DNA of 64,000 nucleotides, from assembly GCA_019915015.1 (NCBI GenBank), contig JAHBBC010000002.1, forward strand, positions 558,001-622,000. The letters run 5' to 3'. Below, one piece after another: positions 1-12,189 of this stretch. The position numbers were made by a program, and so were the translations under genes. This stretch comes from Auriscalpium vulgare. Its lineage: Eukaryota; Basidiomycota; Agaricomycetes; Russulales; Auriscalpiaceae. The first letter of the stretch is position 1; the number at the start of each line of letters is the position of its first letter. The notes beneath the pieces were generated by a model. That model was not told the DNA's origin and made no database searches. It worked only from the letters and a program-made list of their open reading frames with translations.

Positions 1-497
1 TTCGAAACGCGTCTGGAGTCGCGTGTGCGCCTTGCGCTATGCGAGCGGGACGCAGAGAGTGATGGTGACCGCGGTAGCGCTGGACTAGCCTCCCGCTCCC
101 TCTTGACGCGCCTGTCACGCTTGCTGCGCCTATTCTGCCGCTCAATAATCTGTTCCATGCTTTCAAAACGGCGAACAGATGAGGAGGGCTCTGCGAGCTC
201 CGTTTTGACGGGCGTGATTGGCGGGGGCGACTGGCGACCTGATGTCGACGCGTCGGTTGTGGACAGAGAACGCGATTGGGAGGCTAATCGCGTCGGGGCA
301 GGCGTAGGTGTGGTGTCCCTCTCGGTATCCAGCTGATCCTGTGGGAAGGCGCGGAGAGAGGCAGCGGCGTCGGTGGTCAAGAACTGGCGCATCTGGTCGC
401 TGTGTCGCGTCAGATCGTCGCGTGTCAAACCGATGCTCTGGAGGAGCTGCGAGATGGGAGAAATCGGGTTTCGATGCTGGGAGGGCTGCTCTGCCAT
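1..497 (-). CDS. Partial basic, serine/arginine-rich protein, N-terminal part only
   Basis: An open frame runs leftwards from an ATG at 495-497 (MAEQPSQHRNPISPISQLL) to the window edge with no stop, about 165 residues. The first half is polar with the segment QLLQSIGLTRDDLTRHSDQM; the second half is Pro/Ser/Thr-rich and ends in a strongly basic run (EQIIERQNRRSKRDRRVKRE) followed by Ser-Arg repeats. That tail suggests a nuclear protein, but this is inference from composition and I recognise no family. It is divergent from the gamma-adaptin gene, and about 210 bases separate the two start codons, so they probably share a promoter. Confidence 0.6.
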   Translation of the reverse strand, partial: MAEQPSQHRNPISPISQLLQSIGLTRDDLTRHSDQMRQFLTTDAAASLRAFPQDQLDTERDTTPTPAPTRLASQSRSLSTTDASTSGRQSPPPITPVKTELAEPSSSVRRFESMEQIIERQNRRSKRDRRVKREREASPALPRSPSLSASRSHSARRTRDSRRVS

Positions 498-710
498 CAA
501 GAGAGTTTAAGGAGCGCGGGGGACGCAGAGGGCGGGATGGGGGTCGAGCAGGATGTCGCAGAGAGCGAGCGTGGCCGGCGTGAGCGTTCGTCCTGCTTTC
601 CCGTTATGGCACAAACTGATTTATTGCGGTCACGGGCGCGTCACTGTCACGCGGCCTTGAGCGACTCGGAGTTGCGCTGCCGCTCAGGCATTCGACTCTA
701 AAGCGCGAGC

Positions 711-3700
711 ATGGTCTATCATAATCTCAAAGGTCCGTTGCGTCCCCTCGCTAGCATTCGGCTTTTCTGCTGACTTGCCCTCAGCCCTCATCAAGGGTAT
801 CCGAGCATGTAAGGTCAGCAGTGTGCGGTACTGCGATCCGCACAGCAGCGTTAACTTCTTCCCAGACCGTCGCAGACGAACGCGCCCTCATCCAGCAGGA
901 ATCCGCCGCCATCCGTGCATCTTTCCGCGAAGAGGACACATACGCTCGACACAACAATGTCGCCAAGCTGCTCTACATCCACATGCTCGGGTCTCCCGCA
1001 CATTTCGGCCAGATCGAGTGTCTGAAGCTGGTAGCAAGCCCACGATTCAGTGACAAGCGACTGGGGTATCTGGGAATCATGCTGCTTCTGGATGAGAGTC
1101 AAGAGGTTCTCACCTTAGTGACCAACTCTCTGAAGAAGTGCGTCCTCACCTTAGGCACCTCGTACACGAGCTGACATGCGTCATCATATTAGTGACATGA
1201 ACCACTCCAATATGTATGCCGTCGGTCTCGCCTTATGCACCTTCGCAAATATTGCCTCAGAGGAGATGTCGCGGGATCTGGTGAACGAGATTGAGAAGCT
1301 ATTGGGTTCGAGCAACACATACATCCGCAAAAAGGTGCGCCTCCCCAATCGTCCGACCCTGGCCTGTGTACTGACCGTCTCTTACCTAGGCGTCTCTCTG
1401 TGCCCTGCGCGTACTCAAGAAAGTTCCCGATCTGGCTGACCACTTTATCACCAAAGCGAAGAACCTCTTGACGGACAGGAATCATGGCGTGCTGTTGACC
1501 GCGACCACCCTCGTGATCGACATGGTACAAGTCGATCCAGCGTGTCTCGAGGAATTCCGCAATGTGCGTTACACAGCTGATACCTTTTTCAGTACATTCA
1601 CGGAATGCACTCTAGGCTGTTCCCCTGCTTGTCCGCCACCTGAAATCACTTGTAACGACTGGATACAGTCCCGAGCACGACGTCTCGGGTATCACGGACC
1701 CGTTCCTGCAAGTCAAAATATTGCGGTTGCTAAGGCTGCTTGGGAGGGGTGACACTCAGGCAAGCGAAACTATGAATGACATCCTGGCGCAGGTGAGCGA
1801 GCCCGCTTCACTCCGGATGAGTTTATTTATGGAACACCACCTGCGTATAGGTCGCCACGAACACTGACTCCACGAAGAACGTCGGCAACTCAATTCTGTA
1901 CGAGACGGTTCTTACCGTGCTGGAGATCGAAGCCGATAGTGGTTTACGAGTCATGGCTATCAATATCCTGGGGAAGTTCTTGTCGAACCGAGACAACAAC
2001 ATTCGGTACGTGTCATCGGGTCATACGTTAACAGACTGCTCATCGTCCATTGAAGCTATGTAGCCCTGAACACGCTCAACAAGGTCGTGGGCATGGACAC
2101 GAACGCGGTGCAGCGACATCGCAACACCATCCTCGACTGCCTGCGCGACGGCGACATTTCCATCCGGCGGCGCGCGCTCGAGCTGTCTTACGCGCTCATC
2201 AACGATCAGAACGTGCGCGTCCTCACGCGCGAGCTGCTTGCTTTCCTTGAGGTCGCAGACAACGAGTTCAAGCTTGGCATGACAACCCAGATCAGCCTCG
2301 CCGCCGAACGCTTCGCCCCCAACAAGCGATGGCACATCGACACCATCCTGCGCGTGTTGAAGCTGGTGAGTCTGCCAGTGTGTTTCCTCCGGCGCGTGGC
2401 TGAGGAGCGATCCCGGAGGCTGGGAACTACGTTCGAGAAGAAGTTCTTTCGGCGTTCATCCGTCTCGTTGCGCATACGCCAGAACTGCAGGCCTACACGG
2501 CGTCGAAGCTGTTCACATCTCTGCGCTCGGATATCTCGCAAGAATCGCTAACACTTGGTGCGACCTGGGTAATAGGAGAGTACAGTGAGCTCCTAGTAGA
2601 AGGAGGTCTTGTCGACGAGGAGCAATCAAAACCGGTGCGTCTTTCATATGCATAACGAGCCATATGTGTTTACACGAACCCCAGGTCACCGACGTCGAGA
2701 TCATCGATCTCATCCTATCCGTGCTCGACTCGCCGTACTCTAACAATCTTGCGCGGCAGTTTGTCTTCGCATCCATCACGAAGATCTCCTCGCGATCAAC
2801 CACGAGCCCCGTGCAGCAGGAACGAATTGCCGCCGTCCTTGCGGGGTACACGACGAACCCGGAGCTCGAGACACAGCAACGTGCCGTCGAGTTCGCCAGC
2901 CTCTTCGGCCTTGGTGAGATCAGGGCAGGCGTCCTCGAGCGCATGCCCGCGCCGGAACTGAAGGCGACTGTGACCGGCATCGGTACGTAGCATCCGTCCT
3001 TCCAAGCCCCTGCGATAGGCTAATCTTCATTCAGTCAGCGAAAACAAGCCTGTCGGGTCGACAAGGACTGGGAAAGACGTGGGTTCCCTTCTTCACTATC
3101 CACGCATCCGTATCCAATCGCTTTTTTCCTAGGCTGACCTCCTGGGCGACGATATTCCTTCCGGTGCCGGACCGACCTCGCCCCAGCCCGCACAGCAAAG
3201 CAATAACGACCTCCTCGCCGAGATCTTCGGCACCTCTGGCAGTACGCCCGCAGCCTCCCAGAACCCCGCGGCTGCCAAGAAGAGCACCGTCGACGACATC
3301 CTCGGGCTCTTCGACTCGACACCCGCACCAGCGCCCGCCGCCGCATCCCCACCGCCCGCCGCGGCCGCCTCACAGTCGCTCTCGTCCCTCTTCGCGGCGT
3401 CCCCTGCTCCCGTGCCGCAAGCGGCCACGCCACAGCCCGCGGCACCGAAGCTCGCGTCGTACCCTGTGTACGACAAGAACGAGCTGAGCATCACGCTCAC
3501 GCCGCAGCCCTCCGCCAGCAGGCCCGGCGTCGTGGACATCCTTGCGCGCTTCCAGGTGAAGGGCTCCGCGACGGCGACGGGGTTGAACTTCCAGGTCGCT
3601 GTTCCGAAGGTCAGTCAGCAACAGCCGCCTTGATGGCAGAGATTCGCTGACGGCTGTGTAGACACAACAGCTGCAGATGTTGCCCATGTCGCACCCGGAT

Positions 3701-3916
3701 GTCAAGCCCGGGACGACAGAAACACAGCAAATGCGGATAACAGCACCGGTTGGGGTACGTTGGCATTCTCTAATTACCGTTCGTCCCGACTGATGTCGTT
3801 TACAGAGCAACATTCGTTTACGTCTGCGGATATCGTACAGTCTGGCTGGGAGAGCGGTACAGGAGCAGATAGACTTCCCTGGGTTCCCTCCGGGGCTCAC
3901 GGGTGGCAGTTCATAG
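711..3916 (+). CDS. APL4: AP-1 complex subunit gamma (gamma adaptin)
   Basis: Large subunit of the AP-1 clathrin adaptor, which sorts cargo between the trans-Golgi network and endosomes. The first exon (711-732) encodes MVYHNLK and joins [10 protein letters not shown] (785-813), the standard gamma-adaptin start. The trunk then follows: [55 protein letters not shown] and [14 protein letters not shown] Pro/Ala-rich hinge at about 3170-3440 has acidic-leucine motifs ([14 protein letters not shown]) of the clathrin-binding kind. The C-terminal ear runs from [13 protein letters not shown] to the TAG at 3914-3916. About ten short introns interrupt the gene, and length (about 850 residues) matches the family. 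It converges on SF3B1 downstream. Confidence 0.95.
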
Positions 3917-4890
3917 CACAATACTTAGGGACACTGTCTTTGACACTTTCTACAATATCGATCGAGGGCATGGTTTGTTCAATCTCCGTGACTGACCTTG
4001 CCCACAGAAGACAGTCGTTCTGTTCTGTAGGGTTGGCTTTGGCATGGCTTTAAGTCTTGTTTCACCTGGATAGGTAGGTACCCTTGGACGCTTTGTTCGA
4101 GAGCGCCTGGCCTGGCCTGGCCGTCGCAGCTTGCGGGCGTCTATCGCTGTTCGTCCGACTCACCCACGTCCGTCGCCTGTGCGCACAAAGACTGATAACC
4201 GACAGGCCAATATGAGCCTCATCACCGCACTCTTTCTCCTGGTTGCCGCTGCCCTTCTTTTCCCGTCTGTTTTCGCCGTCTTTCTGCGCCCGTGCATCCG
4301 AATCCGATATGCCTTGCGCGCAGGCAGGTATGCATATCCCTTACCCATTGGCATCGACACAGCATCAGCTCCCACTGCCATTTCGCGCCCGCTATGAATA
4401 CTCATGAAGACAATTGTCAGATACAGCAGGTGACGCAGCGAGAGGGGGCACTGCTCTCTTCGTGCAAATGCTTGCACCAGCGATGCCTGGCAGACTCAGA
4501 CAAGACTTGGCAGGAGAGTGAGACCAGGTGCACTGTGGCTGTGCAGTCTATCGTGTTCAATGCCGACGCTATCCACTGCTTGGCGAGTAAGTACTCTGCT
4601 CTACAGGATCGTGCTCTGAAGACCTGCTTATGTCCGAGAGTAGACAAGTTGAATCTGATGGCCAGCCGCTATGCTCAGGTTGTAGCTACAAAATGACGTC
4701 TTCGGCGCATGCTTTGCGACTCCCGGTGTATGAAGGTGACTGTATGATCAAGCTCTGTAGCGGGCTTGCATATTATATGTATTTGCATTATCAAGTAGGC
4801 GGCAGCGAGCCGACAAAGGAGGCGGAAAATGTACATACGGGTACAGACAGACTCATAATAGCGCATGAAAGTTCCCGCTATCCACGTCAC
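3917..4890. other. Convergent intergenic region between gamma adaptin and SF3B1
   Basis: This stretch of nearly 1 kb separates two converging genes and probably holds both 3' untranslated regions. A short frame at 4212-4330 (+) begins MSLITALFLLVAAALLFPSV, a hydrophobic segment that could be a signal anchor. It runs into a GT-rich stretch and I could not extend it into a convincing gene. I see nothing else here. Confidence 0.4.
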
Positions 4891-7800
4891 TCAAATGAAA
4901 ACCTGCAGAGGATGCCTGTCGTACACGTTCTGCCCCTCGCTGAGCTCGGACAAGTCTGCGTAGAACGGCACGAGAGCATCCTGTGCGCCGAGATAGAGCG
5001 CATTGTAAACGCGCCAGTAGACCTATGACGCCGTAAATCGTTAGCTTTGGGTATAGACGAAGACACCACGCAATGGACTACTCACCTCGCGGACCTTGCG
5101 CGCCGGGTGGAACAAGCCTTGCAGAACGTAGCTGAGAAGCACTCCCGGGCCTAGTGTAACGCGCATTGCCTCGATGGCGTCCATGACTGCGCCGATGACG
5201 TGTGGCGACGTCTCGAAGCAGTTCGGCCAGACGAGGTTCATCAGGTGCATCATCGAGTCTTCGCAGCCAAGGCCAGCGACGCCGAGCGCCAGATGCTTCA
5301 CAATTGTGCTTGCCGTCTGCCGATGCACGAGGTCGCGGTCCGTCAGAGCGTCTTCCAGCATGGTGACCACCGAGTCCACGTAGTAGGCCGATTGCGGGCC
5401 AACGTACTCAAAGACGAACGACAATGCCTTCAAGCAACCGGTGCGAACATTCAGCTCCGCAGTGCGGTACTCGTTAAGGATAGCCGGGATGCAGGTGAAC
5501 GCTGAAGCATGGGTAATGTTAGCTCAAGAATGGAAACGACGAGGCAGGCCACGTACGTCCGCAAGTTTCCGCCACAATGGCGATGGCAACCGTGCTGCAC
5601 ACGCGACTTTGCCGCTCCTGCACACGCAAGTTGGTCAAAAGCACGGATAAGACATCTTGAGGACCCAAACTCTTGGCAATGTAGCCGAATGAGTTGACAG
5701 CTGCACGCCGAATGCCCTTCTTGTGTGCCTTGAGGAGGTCCAATAGTTCGAAGCAGATGCGCATCCATTCACGAGCCGGCACAAACTCGGCGCCACGATC
5801 GGCTGATGAAGAACCCTTAGCTTCAATGAAAGCAACGACGGGTGGCGATGGACCCACCGATGCGACCGATCAAATTTATAGACGCTTCCTGCACCTTTTC
5901 ATGACGATTGCGAAGAATTGGAGTCATACGGGGTACTAACAAGATGATGAGCGCATATACATCACCAGAAAGAAGCGAAAACTCACAAAGATCCTTCACA
6001 GGAGGGTTCATTTGCGTCATACCGACGACGTTCGCGATGGCGCCCTCAGCGGCAATGATACTTCCGAGTGTATCGGGGTACTCCTCGCCGAGCTGCTCAA
6101 ACAACACTAGACCAAGCTTGCTGAGAAGCTGATCCTCACCGCATTGCTTGATCACCACCGCCAGACGCGATGTTAGATCAGCGGCCTGTTGACGGACCTT
6201 CGCGCTCTTGTTGTTGAGGCGCCACAGGATGGTCGACACAATCTGAGTAAGGTAAGGCTTGACGCGGATGCCAAGCGCGTTGACAACTGTCCCGAAACCG
6301 TCCAACATGACTTGATCCTCCGTCGTCTGCTCCTGGAAGGAGTAGATGATGCCATCGACAAGGCGGACCTCGAGCTTCTCGTCCACGTCGGATGCGCCGA
6401 GAGAAGCAACCACCTTAGTGATTGTCTCCATCACCATCTTGCGGTAAGGCTCAGCCTCGTCCTTGAGTTCATTGACAATGCGTCCGATGATCTCCGAAGC
6501 TCCTGCCTTTTGTGCGAGCTCGACAGTGGTCTCCACAACTTGGCGGTAGTTCCTGCGATCGAGTGCCATGCGACGGACCCAGAAAGCCTTGAAGAAGTCC
6601 GGCAAGATATCCTGCTTGATGTACTGGGGCGTCACTCCCTCCGTCGCCGCACACTGCTTGACCACCTTCAGTACGATTTTCTTCATCTCCTCGTCCGAGG
6701 TCTGGAACTCGCGGATGAGGATGACGGTGACCTCCTTGGTGTAGTAAGAGGCATACTCGGGGTCCATCAGAGGGATGATGAACCCGATCGCCTTGAGGAA
6801 AGCTGCCAGGCCCTTGCCACGATGCAGACGGATGCCCATCCACAAGGGTTTGAGCACGTTGTCAAACGACTCGATGCCGTATGGCGCAGCGGCTTCGGCG
6901 AGCGCGGCCAGGCCCAGCGCGGTCATGGTGCGGACCTTCTGCTGCTCGTCGGAAAGGCCATGTGCGATACATTCGACAAGGTTGCGGAGGTGTGGAAGGA
7001 CAGCGCAACCCATCATGATGGCGATCTGCTGCACGATGCGAATGCCGGTGTGGCGAGCCTGCCATGACTTTTTGCTCTTGCAGACAGCCTTCAGGAACGG
7101 CAGGAGGGATGGGATACCGAGAGCAGAAGCGACGACGGAGAACGCGCGAGCCGTCGTATTGCGGACGTACTCGTCGGCGTGGTCGATATCGGGACGCATG
7201 GTGGAGATCATGTGGGCCAAACCCGCTGCCTTGGAGAGATTCGAGATGATCTCGCGACCTTCGACACGAGCGTAGTAATCCTCGTCGATGAGGAGTGGCT
7301 CGATGACGACAAGGATTTTGTGCACGTACGGGCGGACGAGATCATCAAGCTTGTACAACACACGGTCAATGACCTTGACAAGAAGATGGCGCTCCTGATC
7401 CTCGAGTGTGCGCTCCATGAGTAAGGGAAGGATTTTGTCGAAGAGGGGACCGGCACCGAAGTCGCGGGCTTTGTCGGTGATCTGACGGAGGGCGGTCTTG
7501 CGGACAGGTGGGGTACCATTCTTGATTTTGAGCAGCAGGCGCATGATCTTGCGCTCCTTCATCTCCTCCACGCTGAGCTCCGTCTCATCCTCCTCTTTGA
7601 GGATCTTTGCAAAGTACTGTGCGTCCTCCGCCTTGAAGAAGGCGAGGTTGCCGACGCCAGGGATCTCCGTGGGCAGCTCGGGAGCGAGCCCAGCGGCCGC
7701 TGCCATAGCGGCCGCATCCGAGCTTTCCTGGATTTGGAATCCACCGACGTCTGGAAGAGGCGTCGCCATGAGTTTCCGAGGAGCGATAAGAGGAGCATAC

Positions 7801-8678
7801 CCAGGGGGAGGCGTCACAATCGCATAGCCCTGAGAGGGCAGGACGGCATCGAGTTCGTCGTCGGAAAGATAGCGGTTGTGTTTGTCCTCCATCATAATAC
7901 CAGGCGCGTTCATGAGGATGGGGATCATGGGAGCATCCCCGCCTGCTGCTGCGGGCGTCATGTCCCAGCGCGACCGCTTCGGTGTGTCGGCTACGTCTGC
8001 AGGCGTCGCGTCCCAGCGTGAACGACGCTTCTTTGGTGCAGCGGCGTCCAATGCCTCTTTACCCCACTCTCCGGTGTCCGTTTTTTCGGTGGTGTCGACG
8101 TCCCAACGACGTTTCCGTTTGGTGCTGGCTGCGGCTGCAAGCTCCTTCTCAGCAGCCTCGAGTTCCGCCGCCGGGGGTGTCTTATCGAGGTCCATCTTTT
8201 CCTGGTCCTCCTCACGCGCCTTCTTCTCCTTCTCCTCGATTGCTCTTTTCACCCGCTGCTCCTCCTTCTCCAGCATCTGCAACCGCATGGCCTCCTTGTA
8301 CCCACCCTCACCCTCTGCCCCCTCGCCTTGGAACGCATCGGCGCTGTCGACAGCCACTCGGCTGAATCGTCGGTTGTGATAGTCGGACTGCCGCTGGGCA
8401 ATCTGGCGTTTGGATGCTGTCTCGGCGAAAGGGTCGACATCTTCCTCCTCTGCAAGTTCTTCAAACTCCTTGAGAATCTCCCTGGGAGCGGTGAACGAGT
8501 CGACTAGCCGAGGGGAGCCTGGTGCGGACATGGTGGTGAAGGACAAGGTCGTAGTTGGAAGTCCAGTCAGCGCGCTCGATGATTCGCCCTTGGCGTGACT
8601 AACCGGCTCCCACGCCATGTGTCCGGCACCGCCGGCCTGCGACCATGGGCCTGAGTTACTGGCGGCACTGCTGGCCAT
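4891..8678 (-). CDS. SF3B1: Splicing factor 3B subunit 1 (U2 snRNP HEAT-repeat protein)
   Basis: SF3B1 (Hsh155/Prp10) is the HEAT-repeat scaffold of U2 snRNP that clamps the branch-point helix. One long exon (about 5850-8678) plus about four short exons gives roughly 1,150 residues. The N-terminal part has the family's DPFAE and SDYHNRRF segments and U2AF-ligand (ULM) motifs KRRWD, RSRWD and KRSRWD. The HEAT domain is nearly identical to the human protein ([49 protein letters not shown]). The last exon encodes [16 protein letters not shown] and stops at 4891-4893. I chose the ATG at 8676-8678; one at 8529-8531 (MSAPGSPRL) is possible. The residue matching human K666 is arginine. Confidence 0.95.
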
Positions 8679-8746
8679 TGACTCAGTTCTTCTACACAAT
8701 AAAAGACTTTCTCCGATATCCAAAATGATACTCCCTCGTGAAATCC

Positions 8747-9095
8747 TCAACGACCTGCTCTAGATTCTCGTCCATCCACTGGCGCCTGCGCGGTCAGAGC
8801 AGCGCCCTCTCTTCGAAGCTCCTGGATGACAGCCTGCAGGCGCATGGCTTGTCAACGTTGATTCATCAGTAAGCATTTCTCAGCACTTACGGCGAGTGCT
8901 TCCGGATTGACCCCACTCTCGATCATACCGACACACGTCGCGAGCGTCTCTTTGTCCAACTGGGTGTTGAGCAGCTGCGACATCTCGTACAAAACTATCA
9001 CAACGTCAACATCCAATCATACGAGTCTGACCTCCGCGCTCACTGTCTAGCGTCTGCTGAGCAGACGATATGCGATCGGCTTCACGTAGGGACAT
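8747..9095 (-). CDS. MZT1: Mitotic-spindle organizing protein 1 (MOZART1)
   Basis: MZT1 is a tiny subunit that recruits and activates the gamma-tubulin complex at spindle pole bodies. Three exons splice to about 84 residues: [20 protein letters not shown], then [17 protein letters not shown] and [15 protein letters not shown], then [13 protein letters not shown]. These match the family's helices (a SQLLNT-L-x-ETL helix, the G-x-NPEAL turn and the VI-x-ELR helix), and 70-90 residues is normal. Start is the ATG at 9093-9095 and stop the TGA at 8747-8749. It is directly upstream of SF3B1 on the same strand, with 68 bases between its stop and the preferred SF3B1 start. Confidence 0.9.
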
Positions 9096-9399
9096 CGTCG
9101 AGTTCAAGTTGAGAGTGAAGCCGAGAGCGCGGCGCAACGACCCTCACGTTTAGGGCCGGCACAAGCGTGTAACTAGAGCACAGAATTTCACTGAGAGATA
9201 TGTTCAGGCACTACATTGTGGCTGACTTCAATAACCAAGGTATACAGGATATGATGAATAAACGGCCATGGGGGTTCGTAGGTGGCATAAGTAAATAGCA
9301 TGATGAAAACATGGCGCATAGAGAAAGGCGTTGTCAGAACAGTGCAAGTCGGAGTGACGATTGATGAATAACATTGAAGAACAATTTGCCATACCGGCG

Positions 9400-10935
9400 T
9401 CATATGTCGACTTCCATGGCAGTCACCACATCTTCAAAACCGGCGTCAAGAAGAGCCTCCAGCGCCGGCTGAGGGTCCCACGCTACTTGCTCGGAGACCT
9501 CCCCACAATGACGATCGAACGTCAAGTCGACGTTCTCCGCGTACCTTCCCAGTTCAGCCATGCGGTTTTCGCGTACAGCAGACAACTTGAGGTATGTGTT
9601 ACACACTCCGACCATTTTCAGCAAAGGCGGCGCAAGGCCCCTGCTGCGCGCCAGCTCGAATCGGTGGAGCAAGGGATCGGAGGGCAACGAAAAGGGCATG
9701 TTGAAGACGACGAGCTCACTCAAGGTCGGGGCGACGATGGGTGGGAGGGATGTAGAGTTCTGGCCAGGGAGAGGTTGAGGCGGAAGCGCCAGCGCCTCGA
9801 CGAGGGCGTTACAACAGGCCTCGATAGGCAGGGTCTGCAGGCTCGGGAAGGACGAAAGAAGCTGAACTCCGGAAGCGTGTGTGGAATCGAAGAAAACCCC
9901 GATCAACTGCAGCGTGCTAACGTTGGGCATGAACCGCGCACGAGACAGCAGCTGCTCCAGTAGCGGCATCTCGTGCGAGGGAAATTGGTCGCGGTGGCCC
10001 TCCGGAACAAGGTCCATCTGTAGATTCTGCAACTTGAGCAAGCGGAGCGCCGGGAACGTGAACAAGTTGAGGATGACGGCCGATTCTTCTGGCTCGAAAT
10101 ACCCTAGTTTGAGGTCCTGCAGGCGTGGAAGCGCAACTGCCTCTGGAAGGGCCCAGGTAGCAGACTCGGTGATCGGCGCGCCCGCCTCAATTGTGAGGGA
10201 CTCCAGCGTGTGTGCGGACGCTTGCACCATCGACGCCAGGGCGCGGAAGCTTGGGCGCATGTGTGGCGGGAGAGAAGAGATGGTGAGATGCACGAGATTG
10301 GCCATGGGGCAGCGATTCCAGTCGAGGGACACCCCGATCAAGACCAGCGAGGTGAGACAAGGCTGCTGCACCACGCAGTGCTTGGGGTCGGACCAGGGAA
10401 CCCAAGAGGGATCCGCCGGCCTGGTGAACATCCGATGCGGGTTCTCGATGTAAAAGTGATTCAAAAGTGGCATGCGCCGTCCGAGAGTTGCGAGGATAAC
10501 GTGCATTGCCACATGCCCATGGTCCAAGCGTGCATTGAGCCGACGGACGCGATGAGACACGTTCATGAGCAAGCAGATGGCGCGGAGGCGGCGGTCGTGG
10601 GAAGCACCCATGAAGTCGACATTGACGGTGAGGGAGCAACGCTGGGAGCGGGCTATGCAAGCACGACTCAGTTCGAGCTCCGGGACTGGACGCCGGTCCG
10701 CCATGGTGATGAGGGTCCAGAGGGTGGGCGTGCCAAGGGCTATGGCCCGCCATTCGCGGGACACATGGGACACTAGCACTGGGAAGATGGGCCCGTAAGA
10801 GAGTCCTTCCTCTTCGGTAGTGCCCATCTCGAAGATGAGCTGCAGCACATCCGTAGATAAGCGGTGCACAGGGGAAGACCGAGGCCACGATGCCCGCATC
10901 GCGGAAGGGGTGCCAGAGTAAACAACGTTCTGCAT
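9400..10935 (-). CDS. F-box domain protein
   Basis: A single-exon frame of 511 residues. Residues about 22-70 (VHRLSTDVLQLIFEM, then VLVSHVSREWRAIALGTPTLW) fit the F-box fold of the agaricomycete families, which links substrates to SCF ubiquitin ligases through Skp1. The rest is leucine-rich with irregular repeats (LTSLVLIGVSLDWNRCP, LPRLQDLKLGYFE, ALRLLKLQNLQMDL, VSTLQLIGVFF), as expected for a degenerate LRR substrate-binding region. The target is unknown. Such proteins are hugely expanded in mushrooms. Confidence 0.85.
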   Translation of the reverse strand: MQNVVYSGTPSAMRASWPRSSPVHRLSTDVLQLIFEMGTTEEEGLSYGPIFPVLVSHVSREWRAIALGTPTLWTLITMADRRPVPELELSRACIARSQRCSLTVNVDFMGASHDRRLRAICLLMNVSHRVRRLNARLDHGHVAMHVILATLGRRMPLLNHFYIENPHRMFTRPADPSWVPWSDPKHCVVQQPCLTSLVLIGVSLDWNRCPMANLVHLTISSLPPHMRPSFRALASMVQASAHTLESLTIEAGAPITESATWALPEAVALPRLQDLKLGYFEPEESAVILNLFTFPALRLLKLQNLQMDLVPEGHRDQFPSHEMPLLEQLLSRARFMPNVSTLQLIGVFFDSTHASGVQLLSSFPSLQTLPIEACCNALVEALALPPQPLPGQNSTSLPPIVAPTLSELVVFNMPFSLPSDPLLHRFELARSRGLAPPLLKMVGVCNTYLKLSAVRENRMAELGRYAENVDLTFDRHCGEVSEQVAWDPQPALEALLDAGFEDVVTAMEVDI

Positions 10936-12189
10936 GTCTTGGAACCAGTCAGATGTGATGTAGCTTTCTTATACGAAATAAAACTTACTGTGGTTGAGAA
11001 AATGATCGGGAGAGGGATTTGTTGGACAAGGTGCACGATATCTGGATGCGGGGCGCGATGCTTGCCATTTGGTCATAGCTTGGCCTCTTAAATACTCCAA
11101 AGCACACCCTCCGGCCACACACACACCAAGAGGAACAATGTCAGTCCAGGGTGCATTTAAGCACAACAATGAGTGTTGTGAGTAGCCAAAGATTAGCAGC
11201 TTACGGAGCCACACCACGGCCACACTGGCAGATGGCGATCCGTCGTCCTCATGGGCAGTAACAATGGTCGACGAGGTCACGGCCAGACATCGGTAATAAT
11301 GATGAAGACCCCAAAGTAGGCGCAGCCGGGAAAATGTTGTCGGCAGAAGTGTGATCAACATGGTCGGTGCGTTAGCAGTCAACGCATCGCATCTTGCGGG
11401 ACTGTGCCTAGAATGCCGTGTCAAACAAGCTGTCTGGAGAATATCGACCCACCAAAAAAGTCCCTGAATCAGCTGTGCTTCAGTCCACGAAGTTCAAGAC
11501 GAAGCCACAAGCTCGCGGCGCCGGGTCACTTACTGCAACCGGCGCTGGTTCAGAACTGCTTTTAGCTTCGCAAACGGAAAGGAAATTACAACCGTGAATG
11601 ACTTTCTCATCAAGAAAAAAACAAGGGGGAAAAAGTAAATTGAGCGTATAAAATCAGCTACGTCATCGTCGCGGCGACCAAAACTCATCACCAACGGGTA
11701 TCAACGATATGTGGCTCGTTAGCGCGCAGGCGGTGTGGGCGTAGGGGGTGACCCGCACCATTGGAATATGGGATGGCAGGATATATGTACGGTGAATTGG
11801 ATAAAGGGAGGCCAGCAAGCTGAGCAACCGGTCGCAAAAATCCGCTTTTCAAACACTATGAACGTGTCGGCCACTCGATTCGCCAAACGAACAGAGATGG
11901 GGAAATGGGAGGAGGGAAAGGTGAAATGGAAGCGATAAGCCGCCTCCCATGAGAGCAAGAGCGCCGTGACCCGCAACGCAGTGGTGGCCTGGCAAACAGG
12001 CAGCCCACATTCGGAAGTAAAGTCGAGCACAGACAAAAGAAGGGACAGAATACAGGCGGTGATCCTGAAAGTATCGTGTATGACTTGTCGGATGCGCGCG
12101 CAAAGATTACATCGAGATCAAAACGGGGTCGTCCGCCGCGTCGGCCAGGACGGGGATGCCACTCTTGCGCTTGACTTGCGAAGCGGGGC
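10936..12189. other. Intergenic region upstream of the F-box gene
   Basis: About 1.25 kb lies between the F-box start and the end of the next gene, both on the minus strand. It should hold the F-box promoter and the 3' untranslated region of the membrane protein. ORFs here (for example 10969-11424 on minus) have low-complexity, unstructured translations and no splice continuity. I found no gene. Confidence 0.4.

Noticed and set aside
6189..7067. A 292-codon open frame on the plus strand
   Set aside because: It lies exactly antisense to the highly conserved HEAT region of SF3B1. Long antisense frames are expected opposite GC-rich coding exons, and its translation has no recognisable domain.
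10187..10888. Long frames on other frames and strands within the F-box gene
   Set aside because: They are shadows of the 511-residue F-box frame; their translations are Arg/His/Pro-rich and unstructured.
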